60,000 bases of DNA, from assembly GCA_903813345.2 (NCBI GenBank), contig CAIIXF020000002.1:33190109-33250108 (forward strand), given 5' to 3'. Below, piece by piece: positions 46,323-58,300 of the stretch. Position 1 is the first letter of the stretch. Each line of letters begins with the position of its first letter. Origin of the DNA: Owenia fusiformis. Its lineage: Eukaryota; Annelida; Polychaeta; Sabellida; Oweniidae. The position numbers were made by a program, and so were the translations under genes. Under the pieces are notes generated by a model. That model saw nothing but the letters and a program-made list of their open reading frames with translations. It was not told the DNA's origin and searched no databases.

Positions 46323-49300
46323 CTATACTCGTCCACCTAGCTGACTGATAGTGTCCTTGTTTTCTGCCAGCTCTGGAATCATAAAGAATTGTAACAAATT
46401 AATAAAATCAAACAAGGCATTAACATGACAATATGTCACCAACATCTGTTTGCAGGTACAAAAGTGATACAATTTTTTTTCATGTTATCAATATATTTCT
46501 AATATAAACAATTACAATCAATTTCAATTACTAATTGCCAAGGTTTTTCAACATAAGCGGCAATTTAACGGCAAAGTGACACAATTGAACAATGACAATT
46601 TGACCATACCATTATTGCTTCACATTCTGCATCAAGAATATACAACTTACTTTGTTTGAGAGCTGCATTCTCGTCGACTAGTTCATTATTGCGTGATGAA
46701 AGATAAACAGCGTCCTGGATGGCGTCTTCTAGAAGATTGCGATACCGCTGCTCCAGCGCCATCTTTTGTTCTTCAAACATCTCACGATAACTTCTGAATG
46801 TCTGGAATACAAAATGGTTTTAGAACATTTGTTGTAATGTTGTAAATGGAATTACAAGACTGATTCAGATAATGCTATCCTTATTAAAATGGCACCATAT
46901 CCATTAATTTTTTTATATTCATTTTTAAACAAATATTTGCTTACTGAATCAGAGGACAACCTTGAGATCATATAATCCTTACTAGCTATCACAATCTAAA
47001 ATGGCTACTATTTAATTCGGCAAACTTCAATTTCCCAAGACTACTAAATTAAACCAATGAGACTAAAGACCAAATGACTATTTGCATGTTATACTCTCAG
47101 GATTTCAATACATTTTTCACAGGGGTATGCAGCAATCACTTTTGCAATTGGTCCTAATATGGGATAAACAAATCTTCAGGGGTTTCTGAATCAGAAAGGT
47201 GAACAGACACAAGGGGTCGAAATGAAAATTTAATCGGTGACAATTTTGCCTCAAGCAAAATGTCATCACCTGCCAATTGTTACAGGCTCCAAACGTCAAA
47301 CACCAACTGCCAAACACTGACTGCTGAACACCAACTGCCAAATGCAATCCACAAAAAATTTGGGAGACTTCAACAATATGTGAGCAGTGACATAACAAAC
47401 TAACTATTTTCGCTATGTTACCTGAAAGTGTTGTAGTTGCTGTATCTCCAACTCCTCTTTGTGTCTTCTGTGCATCTCTTCTAGATCTTTCTGCAGCTTC
47501 TGCTTCTCTTGTTGGTATGTTTGCAGCTTTGAAAAAATGATGTAAATATACAGGCAATGTATGGATGATGCAGGCCCGTAGCCAGGGGGAGTTCTGGCGA
47601 AAATGTCTTTCAAAATCATGCAGTTTGTCACCATACTGACTATTTTTTGAGTGATTTTTGGCCAAATTTGCCAAAGTGACCCCCCTAGAATTTTTTGGAA
47701 AAGTGAACCCCCCTTGAAAAATTCTGGCTACGGGCCTGATGACAAGCAAAACACAAAAATGTCCTTACCAATCACAAAAAAACATTTTAATTAAATTAAT
47801 AATTAGAACATTAATTGTCATGATGTTATGTGTGATAATCATCCATAAAACAAAAGTTTAATCAAAATAGTTGACAAAAATTTTCTGAAACTGAACATCT
47901 TCTTGGAGTCATTAAATGTTCGTACCGTCTATGAAGAAAGAAGCTACATGTATGACAGTGTAATAAAGGATATAGGCAATGTATTTGGATTCTATCTTTG
48001 CGTGTCAGTGTTTTCTGTGACAGAGGCCACTTGCTTCATTTGTTTACGGGTTGGGATAACAGTGTGTTTAGAAAGAGTAATCTCTCATTGGTATAGTGAC
48101 AATAGATTTCCATCTTAGAAAATGGTTACTAGAAGAAGTGTAACAATTGTTACTGAAACCACTTTATGGTCACGTGAAAAATTAATGTTTTATATTGCCT
48201 TTATAAAAATTCATAAACATATTATTACCTGTAGTGAAACAACACCTTTCTCCCCTTTAAGTTCCAACAGCTCTATTTCCAGATCTGCACCTTCCTTACT
48301 GCTGTATGCACGACCCTCAGCCGCCTTAAGCTGAAACAAACACAGTATACGAGGGGTGATCATAAAGTTATCATGAAATCTCTCCTATTTGAAAGAAAAA
48401 ATTTAAGTGTTTCTTGTTAAAAAATTAAAAGCTTATAACAATATGTTTAGCTTCTACTTGACACATAAATGTAAAGCACCAATAGGCTAAAACTTACTAG
48501 TATACATGTAAATGTTAGGAAAGATTTATATTCATTTCATTTACTATACAGACAAAATTTTGGTATATTTATTTCAACAGAAGTTGCAGAGTGACAAATT
48601 ATATTATCCAGGAGGTATTTTTGAATTATTTATAGCAGAATATAAAATCAAATAAATTAATAATATCTTGCAAACCCGGAAAAGTGTTGTTTTGTTTTTC
48701 AAGGATTTTTTTTTACTATCAAGGAATTAAAAAAAATTATATCAAGATTATAAATTATAAAACAATGATTTCAAATAATATGTCAAGTATTTTAAGATAT
48801 GTTCAAATTATGTAAATACTCTATATTAGACCAACATTTATAAGTTTTGAAATTGACGTAAAGGCAGGCTATAGTAATTTAACAAATGAGTGGACAGAAG
48901 GAACAAGTTTTGATTGGTCTGAAGTAATATACTTGTATCTCAGCTTTCTCATGTTCCAGTTCCATCTTCATCCGCTCCATCTCCTCGGCAACCATCAGTT
49001 TATTTTCATGTTCTGTTTTCTTCCGTTCCTCCGCTTCCACCATGTAGCGTAGTTCTGCATTGCCTTTTAAGGCAGTGGTCTGAGATCTGGCATCCTAGAA
49101 ACACATTTATTCACTTATATTCGATATACATGAACTTATTTTGAAACTGACTTAATATTTCATCTTGTCTTGACCCTTTTTGTATTTGGGAACAGATAAA
49201 AATTGTTGGGACCTAAGTTGCCTATAACGCAAAAGTAAAGTTACTTCTTACATCTTTTTCTGCTTTTTGTTTTTCTTGAACATCCTTCAGCCTCCTTTTG

Positions 49301-51892
49301 ACATCTTTCACAGCCTCACTTTCACGTTTCAGCCTCTCTTTCAACTCATGAATGGCGCTAACTCGGGTTTTTGTTTCAGAATCACTTGCCTTTCCTACGA
49401 TATCAATTAGAGTTATACATCATTATAAATTTAAAGTATTTTAGGTTATTTAGGATGAGAATTGCAAGTAAAAAGTAAAAGGTGTCCAAAAGGTTTCTTA
49501 ACAATTACAATACAAAGTCCGTGTAAAGTAGTGTAGAGAGACTTTACGGACACTCTGTATACATGCCAAACTGCCAAAAGTCATGTGTGTGCTATGTCCC
49601 AAACTACCAAAACCCTCTTTTCCCCATTCTTTGAATGCAGGGTTCCAGACATCATCCACTAAGTTCCTTCCTTCTTCTGGAAGAAGGAGGTACGAGTTTT
49701 GGAGGCCTGTGTTTTCGGAGGATGTGTTTTCCTAAGATTGGGCACTTTAATGTACAGCCTGTTTACTCACCTGATTCTGCCAGTTTGGAATAATCTGCAA
49801 TTCTTTTCTGTAAATCATCCTTCATCTCATCTACTGATTTTCGCTTCTCTTTGTACTCTATGGTCAACTGGAAGAGGAATAAATAACCGCAAAATATAAA
49901 AACATGATTAACATTTTTTACTTTTTCTAATTTAATTTTCATAGCTGCCGTGATTTGTGTTACTGCGTTTTTTCTTCCTTCATCGAGATTCCCTTCACCA
50001 AGGAAATACAGTATATATTACCCATGTATGTCCTTATTATACCTTGAGTTGCCTGATTCTACCAAATTCAGCTACATTCTTCAAATGACAGATGATTGTC
50101 TATCTACTAGCTGTTATAACAGACTAACCTGATCTTTTTCTTTCTGCAGCAGTAGCATTCTCTCCTGGATTTCTTTGTTACCTTTCTTCATGGTGTCCAT
50201 CACCCATTCAAGGATACCCTACAAATACAGAAATACAAGATATTGGAAAACTATCTTCTATTGCCAGTGTGCATTTCTGAACAAAACTGAATCATGGACC
50301 ATATAAGTTACTTAAAGTAACTATGTTTTTTATTTTCATAAACATGGTGTTCCAAAAGTATATATGCTGAAAATAATTTCTGGGCCAGATTGAAATCTAT
50401 CTGCGAATCCAGTCCCCTATATATGTAGCATATATAGATATCATTGAACCGTAACCTCAAGCATCAATAAACCTAGTTTGGATTGGAAACTATGGCAACC
50501 ATTGCTTAGTTTTGATCTGCTATCTCTTATACAAATCAGTACCATATACACAGGGTAGGCCAAAATTGGACAGTCATTAAATGTGTAAAATAAATTACCT
50601 TATTTGCAAGGTTTATCTTTCTCTCTTGTTCGTATTGTTCTGAAAGACGTTCCTTCTCTTCCCAAGTTTGTCTTTTCGCAATCTGGAGATCTCGTATCAG
50701 GTCCTATAAAAGTAAAATTATGAAAGGTTCAACTGAAAAGGGGAACTTAAGGGATCCCTTTGGTATTAGGTTTTAAATTGGTCTGATGTCTATGGTCCAA
50801 TGGTAAGAAAACAAAAGTTTTATAAGTACAAGTATTGTATATTGTAAAACAGTGTAAAAGGATTTCATAGGATAAAGGTATACCTGCACAGCTGCATGCT
50901 TAATCTTTCTCATATGATTAACCAAGATACAACCGTCTTTTAGGTATCAAGATATTGGTTTGATAATGTCTTTACTTCGATAAAGAAAAATTAACAAAGC
51001 TCATCAAGAATGGACGATCTTGCACAATTACTCATTCAAGAAGCCTTGTTCAAAAAACATCTAAAGTGACTCTGAATTGAAACAAAAGAAAATGTTAGTC
51101 CCCGATCATTATTAACTGGTAGGAACATACAATATTGATTCTTATTAATTTGAAATGTGTCTTTTTGGGTACCTCCATTTGTAAAACATCATCCTTGTTG
51201 CTTTGGTTACTGGAGGACATTTTGTTGCGCAGTCTTGCAATCTCTGACCTTAGTTCTGTAATGATCTGATTGGTCTCATCAACATTACATTTCACCTTGA
51301 AAACAAGAAAACAAACAAACGAAAATATACTTTTTGATGGCATTACTGTTATCAAATATCATTTCTTGTTACTAGTTGGCAACTAGCACCTTGGGCTTTC
51401 AAGAGCCTTGGGAACCCATGCTAGCGTAAAAATGAAAAACACAGATAAACGATATTAATTCTATGTAGGAAATAGAAAAACACAGATAAACGATATTAAT
51501 TCTATGTAGGAAATGAACAACTTAGGAAATTAAAATATTTTCTTTATTCTCTTATTAGAGCTGATTTAAATAATAATATTTTTGCATATGATTGAAGTTT
51601 TTCTTCCTCTAATGTTCATGTTTATTGAGATCAAAATTTAATAATAAAAGTCATTCATGTTAAATGTTGCACTAAGTTTAATTTCAATGATTTTTGCTCA
51701 GTAACAAGCAAAAATGTCACATTGGTTTGATTTTGAGCCTTTTATTTGAATTTTTATTGGGAGTTTTACCTCATTCTTGATAACTTTGGCAAACTGGGCA
51801 TATTTCAGTGTTTCTATCGTGGCTTGGTATGCGACATCTGCTGGTGATATAACTGGGAGCAAAAGAGTGACAGAATCACCACCCAGGGAATT
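46323..51892 (-). CDS. Kinesin, C-terminal part (end of motor, neck and coiled-coil tail)
   Basis: A minus-strand microtubule motor gene whose 5' part lies beyond the window or the adjoining retrotransposon. Eleven exons give 416 codons to the stop, all frame-consistent: 51770-51892, 51173-51295, 50599-50703, 50129-50218, 49771-49867, 49252-49394, 48933-49094, 48229-48330, 47422-47526, 46651-46801, 46323-46372. The first exon holds the motor end: NSLGGDSVTLLLPVISPAD, then ETLKYAQFAKVIKNE, equivalent to the L-G-G-N-S-K-T and TL+YA-x-RAK-x-I-x-N motifs. The neck exon has TNQIITELRSEIARLR. The rest is almost all charged heptad coiled coil, ending ENKDTISQLGGRV. No FHA, PH or other cargo domain is seen in this part. 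The subfamily is undetermined; the ISPAD spelling resembles kinesin-3, but the downstream layout does not. Confidence 0.85.
47571..47738. mobile_element. 168 bp MITE in kinesin intron
   Basis: Ends CAGGCCCGTAGCCAG and CTGGCTACGGGCCTG, an exact inverted repeat, with GGGGG/CCCCC runs inside each end. A single diverged end (GCAGGCCCATAGCCAG) is in LARS1 intron 2 near 25076. A minus-strand open frame spanning this region is a chance fusion of MITE, intron and exon sequence. Confidence 0.75.
51434..51512. repeat. Two-copy 41 bp tandem duplication in kinesin intron
   Basis: GAAAAACACAGATAAACGAT and the following bases occur twice in a row with a 41 bp period. Recent and short; no function inferred. 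Confidence 0.85.
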
Positions 51893-51964
51893 CTGAAATA
51901 ACAAAAACGTCAAATCATAAATGTAAAATCATATTGATTCTATACTCAGTATTCAAAACAAGGC

Positions 51965-52060
51965 ATTTGAACATGCAGTGTCACCACCTGCCATTTGTTA
52001 CAGAGGCTGAATGCCAGACGCCAACCACCATCACAAAAAAGTTGAAGACCATAACAATAT
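51965..52060. repeat. Dispersed repeat copy cut by the LTR element
   Basis: Shares CACCTGCCA-TTGTTACAG and CCAAC-ACC-AC-AAAAAA blocks with 47240-47395 and, inverted, with about 40640-40760. The 47.3 kb copy continues CAACAATATGTGAGC, whereas here the sequence stops at CAATAT and the LTR begins, so the insertion point is visible. Confidence 0.65.
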
Positions 52061-54201
52061 TGTAGCGGGAGCGCATTTTTCTTATTTATTTGTAAGTTTT
52101 ATTTTCATGCTTTTCTGATCAAGATCAAATTATGTTTTATATATGGTTAAAAAGAACATTCTTTTAACGATTTATTCATTTTTATTTCATGCAAAAAGGA
52201 ATAATAGTTTTTGAGTAAGACATGTTTAAATAACTAGTGTAAACGTGTGATTTTATTTAATTCACGGCCGCCTGGCACACATGATTTCAGTTCTTATTTA
52301 CTCATGTTCTTTCTCATTAAATATAGGGAAGAATATTTGTCTGTAAATTATAATAATTATTTCTTAAATTAAGGGTGAATTGAGCTTTTAAACGGTGTAT
52401 TAAACTTTGAATTTGATCTCATACTTTAGGAGATATTGTAATTTAAAAAGAGTGATTTTCAGTGAAGTTTTATATTTCTGACGGCGTTTTGCCGACACTT
52501 TTTCAAACTTTCCCACATAGTAATTTGATTGACAGGCTAGCGCTAGGTTTATTAGTCTTTGATGTGACAGCTATTTTGACATTGTAGCAAGCTAACAGAC
52601 CTGTTGTCATAGTTGCACTTCCTTATATGGAAATAGATTATCAAAAATATAAACTTTCTCATGATCGTTCGGGGAACGTTCAGTCTAGTTTTGAATGCTG
52701 AAGAGTAAGAACCTGCGATTACATTTTGGATTTATAACAGAATTGTATCATTGGATTTATAACAGATTTTGGATTTATATTGCTGTATTAAATTACGCTG
52801 GATATTTGTGCTACTGGTGATCGTATTATTGTGGATTTATATTGAACATAACTGGATATATCTTGCGTTTACACGGAGATACGTTGTTAGCCTGAAAGTC
52901 GCTCAACGCTGCTTGTGACTATGTATTCTGATATAAGGTAATTATTACAATAAAGTCTTGTTATGTGTTCATTTAAATTCACTGTGTCTGTTTTGATATA
53001 AACAAGTGAAGCTAAAGTGAGTCAATCTAGTCCACATTTACTGCTTTATTTCCATTGCAATTCAAGAGTGATAAGGGAAATAAATTCAATTTTACATCTT
53101 TCCTTCATTCAATCAATTCACAGTCCATTATTTCCAATATTCCATTTATTAGCATTCGCTATTACCAATTCTTTATCCCAGTATTTCCATCAATTTAAAC
53201 ATTTCGCATATTCATTATTTTTATCCTTAATTCCCAGTGCTACTGTTAATTATTCCAATCTCATTACATTCATATTTGCGACAATTTACAACATTCATAT
53301 TTTTTTGTCTAAAGATTGGCCATATCTGTAACAAATTGCTCCTACCAAAACTGCTCCTTGCGTTTTGCTCCGGAGCCAATTTCACTTGTGTGGAGCAGGA
53401 ATTTATTCCAAAGAGGCAAGGTAGTGTAAGACTATTGCTATGTGACTTAATTGGTATAACCAAGGTAGTAGTAATTCATATGCAATAGGTACTTAATTGC
53501 TCTCAAAGCTCCTGTTTTGCTGTTTAACTATTGATTTGGAGCATTGTGCTTTGCTCCGGAGCCCATTGAGAGCTCCTGCTTGATTGATTATTAATTCGGA
53601 GCCTTGCATTTTGATCTGGAGCCTGCTTTGCTTTAAGGCTCATTGATTTATCGATTCATTGAGAGCATTACATTTTGCTCCGGAGCTGGTAAATGGCTCT
53701 AATTGTGTTTGGAGCCTGACTGAGGCATTTATTTGAGCACTACATTTTGCTCCGGAGCCTGTTGCTTTCTCATTTTGTGTATTGAGATTTGTGGAGCCAT
53801 TAGTTTGAATATAGTATTTTGCTCTGGAGCTCAAGTCGCTAGGAGCCTACCGTATTCAGTATTCATTACATTTTGCTCTTCTAGCCATCAAAGTGCGCTC
53901 TAATTGTTTCAGGGAGCTATGTTGTAGAATTTAAATATTGGCCAAACCATTCATTATCATCATTCTTCATTCACATATTCCTCCAATTTAAATTGATCAT
54001 TTTACATTTATCAAAGTAATTATATTTCCCTTGTCATTCTTTGTTATTCTACTTGTATAATATCAGTGGCAGAACGATAATAAAAATCAACACAACAAAA
54101 TCCTTTCACCAACAGACGTTCCCCGCCGGCTCTCATACCACGTGAGAGTTTTAAAGTGACACTCGGGTTTCCGCTCGGCCCAGACGCCACGTTCCGTCAC
54201 A
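52061..54201 (+). mobile_element. 5' LTR of a Ty3/Gypsy retrotransposon (2141 bp)
   Basis: Begins TGTAGCGGGAGCGC and ends CCGTCACA, with a tRNA primer site starting two bases later. The TG...CA ends and following PBS define it; the 3' LTR is outside the window, so the length is inferred. It contains AATAAA near 52949. It also holds a series of CTCCGGAG palindromes (53365-53830, mostly within TTTTGCTCCGGAGC) and one copy (53432-53488) of a structured repeat found again in the leader. Transcription runs opposite to the kinesin gene. Confidence 0.8.
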
Positions 54202-54202
54202 T

Positions 54203-54220
54203 TGGTGGCAGCGACGGGGA
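54203..54220 (+). other. tRNA primer-binding site, probably tRNA-Leu
   Basis: TGGTGGCAGCGACGGGG directly follows the LTR. Its first eleven bases match the complement of the 3' end of metazoan tRNA-Leu of the GCTGCCACCA type; later bases agree only partly. Assignment to leucine is from memory of tRNA ends and is tentative. Confidence 0.65.
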
Positions 54221-55304
54221 TATTGTTTTGTTAATTGATCTCGCGGTGTTAAAGGCTTGCATGTCTTGATTTTTTTTTATCTGTAAGCGTTCATCACTAG
54301 ACTCACTTGTGAGGAGCAGAGAGTTTATTCCAAAGAGCCAAGGTAGTGTAAGGCTATTGCTATGTTACTTAATTGGTACAGCCAAGGTAGTGTAATTCAT
54401 TTGCAATAGGGACTTAATTGCTCATTTTGGAAAGAAGTGCTCCATTGAATAAGTACATGTGACTTAATATGAGCCACTAATTGAAGTGTCCTATTTAGTT
54501 GCTGTATAAGTGAATTTATGAACCGAGGGTAGTCCTCAGACTTTATTGTGTGAACCGAGAACCGAGGGTAGTCCTCCATTTTGTGTATGCTTTATGAGCC
54601 GAGGGTATTCCTCATGATTTGCTCTTTGAACCGAGGGTAGTCCTCAATCTGTATGTTTTATGAACCGAGGGTAGTCCTCATGTTTTATGCGCTGTGAACA
54701 GACTTCTTAAAGAAGTTCCCAGTGAAATCTGTATTGATTTATGTGATACTCCTGCTCCGGAGCCACTCCAGTTGAACATTGAGAAAGAACACATTGAAAT
54801 AAACGTTATTCCGTGCAGGTGCAGGTACACGTTTTTAAGAGTGAGGCAGATATAACACTGTTGCAAAGTTGTTGGCCGGATCGCTCTGTTTGATTTGTAT
54901 TGTTCTTTAAGAGGAGCTGGCTAAAGAGCAGTTGTTAGTTGTACTGAGATTTATACCGGAATTGTGAACTGTTGAATCGTCACAGTTTAAGAGAGCATTG
55001 AAGTGTAATTCTTTGGCAGCGTGTCTTAATTGGTTCTTCCAAGGTAGCATAAATCGTTAGCTAGAGTGACTTATGGCTCCTGAATTTGTTTAAGTGTAAG
55101 AGAGCATTGTACTATAAATCTTTTGCAAACGTGTCTTAATTGGTTTGACCAAGGTAGCATAATTCGTAGGCAAAAGTGACTTTTTGCTCCAGAATTTGCA
55201 GTAGAGCACAAAGAGCAAGGTAGTATAAATCCTCATCTTAGGTAACTTAATTGCTCATTTTGTGTGTTTATTGATATATCAGATCTGTGTATGAAATTTA
55301 CACC
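54221..55304 (+). other. Gypsy leader with repeated RNA structures
   Basis: About 1.1 kb of non-coding leader before the gag start. It contains three copies (54354-54409, 55011-55066, 55120-55176) of a 56-57 nt motif closed by a 7 bp stem, plus five copies (54519-54681) of an ACCGAGGGTAGTCCTC motif able to form a GAGG/CCTC hairpin. Possible roles are packaging, dimerisation or ribosome entry; none is shown. Confidence 0.75.
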
Positions 55305-58300
55305 ATGGAGTCAGCTAATGACTCGGATAATGCAATGGATCTGACACAGTGTGGTGAAAGTGCTCAGTTGAGCCCAGAAAACACTGTATTTTTCAAAGGG
55401 GAAAATGCTATGAGCAACCCCATGTCTCTGAATGAAACAGTTGTCTGGTCTGGAGGAAATCCAACTAGATCTAATAATGGGGTTGGAGCAATTCCTAAAA
55501 GGACTGATTCTAACCAGGAAATGCAAACAAAATCCACTGGATATTGGTCTCATGTGTCTGGAACTGATTTGAGTTTTCTGCAAGGTTCACAACAAAAAGA
55601 GGGCTTTGAACATGCTCCTCGCTCTTCCACTGTTGGGCCAACCTCAGAGACTGACAAAATCAGTGCCATGAGTGACCAAATTAGTCATCTGTGGAGCAAC
55701 ATTGACTTAATTGGCAATACAGTGGATGTTATGAAATCTAACATGGGCTCCATGAAATCAGATATGAATTCAATGAAATCTGAAGTGACACAGGCCGTGT
55801 CCTCTCTGGTTCCTATCATGGACCAGATGCAGAATCGTTTGGTGTCTCAAATAGACCAGAGTTTGTCTGATCACAAAGGTAAGATCGACCAAGAAATGTC
55901 TCGACAGAAATTTGAAACACAGGAGCTGATTAATGAAAATCGCTCCCCCTTAAAAGAACTTGAGAAAGTCAAGTTCAGAACTCCTCATGATGTTAGTAGA
56001 GGAGACGTATGTTTTGAGAGAGAGGCGATGGCTCCATTAGTGGATGGATCACAAAGTCCTCCTCATAAGAAGCCATATGCTCTCAAAAGACAGAGAGCAA
56101 TTTATCATAGTCCATCAGACATGAAAGGTGACCTACCCTCTTTTCCTGGCTTTGTTTCAGGGTTGAAGGGAGAGGCTAGCCAGATACCTGAAATGAAGGT
56201 GCCAAATACTTTTGAAATGACTCACAATGTGTCAGATATAGAATTGAACAAAGGAGACATAAATCCTGATAGAATAAACCAGGTTCCAAACAAATTCCTC
56301 CCAGTGAGCAGGGAAGATTCAAATCCTCCCAGTGCTCCTCAGTATAGTGGGAGGAAGAGGAATTTATACAGTAGCTCTCCCACAAGAGATATGACTGCAC
56401 GTCAGTCTGATATGTCGAAGCATATATCTAAACAAGATCTGTTGTATAGTTCTCCACCCAGAGAAAACATTTCACACTCACAGCAGACTAATTGGTCACC
56501 AGAACATGTGACAGGTGTTTCTCCCTCATCACATGAGGTCGATATGTCCCCTGCATTACAGGTGGTAAGAGAAGTAATTGGATCATTGAGAAATGATAAC
56601 CGATCCAGTAACAAATCACTGAAAATTAAACCAGATAAGTATGATGGCACAAGTCCATGGCAAGACTATAAAAGGCATTTTGAAGTGTGTGCTCGCTCCA
56701 ATAACTGGAGCATAAATGATAAAAATGATTTTCTAGCATCCAGCTTGAAAGGGCAAGCCTTGCAAGTTTTGAATGAGTTGCAATCTGGCTATACTTATGA
56801 GCAATTAGTGAGTGTACTGGATAAAAGATTCGGCCCTGAGGGCAAGGCCAAATTGTATGAAGCTCAGTTTCATAGCCGTCAACAGAGGCCAAAAGAGCCA
56901 CTGCAAAAACTTGGTCAAGACATTAGACGCTTGGCAGCTCTGGCATTTCCTGAACTGTCCAGAGAAGCTCAGGATAGGTTTGCTCGTACTCTCTTTCAAC
57001 AAGCGTTGCTGGATGATCAGATTCGAGATGTGATCAATATAGGAGAGCCCGATTCTTTAGATAAAGCTATATCTATTGCTCTCAAACAAGAATCTTATTT
57101 AGAATCAGAGCGAATTCGCAAAGGTCAGAGACCTAAGTTATCACAAGATAAAATAACATCAGTTGATGATGAGTACAGTGTTAAGGAATCTAATGAGAGA
57201 AAAAAGAGCGATGATATCCTAAACAAGCTAATGGAAAAGATAGATGCTCTGTTGACTGAGCAAGCTAAGAAAAAGTCACCAAGAAAGCCAAGAGCAGAAG
57301 TGACTTGTTTTAATTGTGAGAAATTAGGACATTACAGTAATGAATGTACCCTTCCCAAGACTTCACAGTCAAGGAATAGGGATAATAAATCTACTGCTGC
57401 TCCTATAAGTTTTGAGGACGCAGATAGTCCCAATCAAGTGAAACGAATAATTGCTACTGCTAGGATATGTGGTTATCCTATGGATTTTTTAGTGGACACT
57501 GGGGCAGTCCGAACTATTATTGACATAGCTGATTATCAGCAAATGCCCAGAGAAAATCAACCTGAGTTGTTGAAAACAAATAGAGCCTTTAGACAGGCAG
57601 ATGGCTCCCGTCTTAAAGTATTCGGAGCAATAGACTGCTCCCTTGATCTTGGTGGTACTTCTTTTAAGGCACAGATAATTGTTGCTCAGCTTGGTGGATT
57701 TAACATTCTAGGTTGTGACATTTTGTCTAGTCAAGGTGTCAACATAAATTACCACAAAAGAGAAATGTCATTTAATCCTCCTGATGGATATGTTAGTGGA
57801 GGAATTTGTGAAATATCAACAGGGGAGCCATGTGAGGCAAGTCACTCAGTATCTAACCTATTAAACAGGTTAGGTAAAAATGAGGATCTCAGCAGTGGTT
57901 TAAAAAGCTCCTCCAGCGACTTGACTAAGGTTCGGAGCGAGCATTCCTCTAGTAAATTGACAAAACATTTCTCCTTTGGAGAATGTCATGGCTCCGAAAT
58001 AACAGAAAATGTCTCTCAACAGCCTTTGGTCTCATTGTCTCCAGAGCATGAGAACTGTAGAGGAGCAGAGGTAAATCAGATTCCTCCTGTCACCTCTCTT
58101 AAAGATAACGGAATAAAGAATAGGGGACTTCATGAAAAGATGGAGCAATTGAGTTCCTCTCTTGATAAATCCCCACAAGTGCAATTAACTGATTCCACTG
58201 ATAATGAGAGTGAACAGAGTAGTTTTGTAGATTCCAAGGAGGAAGATGAGTCTCCTGAAAGAGGTTGTTTCCTCTGCGGAGATGTTGAAATACCTGCCAA

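Noticed and set aside
47117-47749. 210-codon minus-strand frame
   Set aside because: It joins a MITE, intron sequence and an out-of-frame reading of the kinesin exon at 47422-47526; the kinesin frame is supported by neighbouring exons.
53432-55176. Structured repeats as tRNA genes or tRNA-derived SINEs
   Set aside because: Although the closing stem has 7 bp, the unit is only 56-57 nt with no A/B box pair or anticodon arm that I can place.
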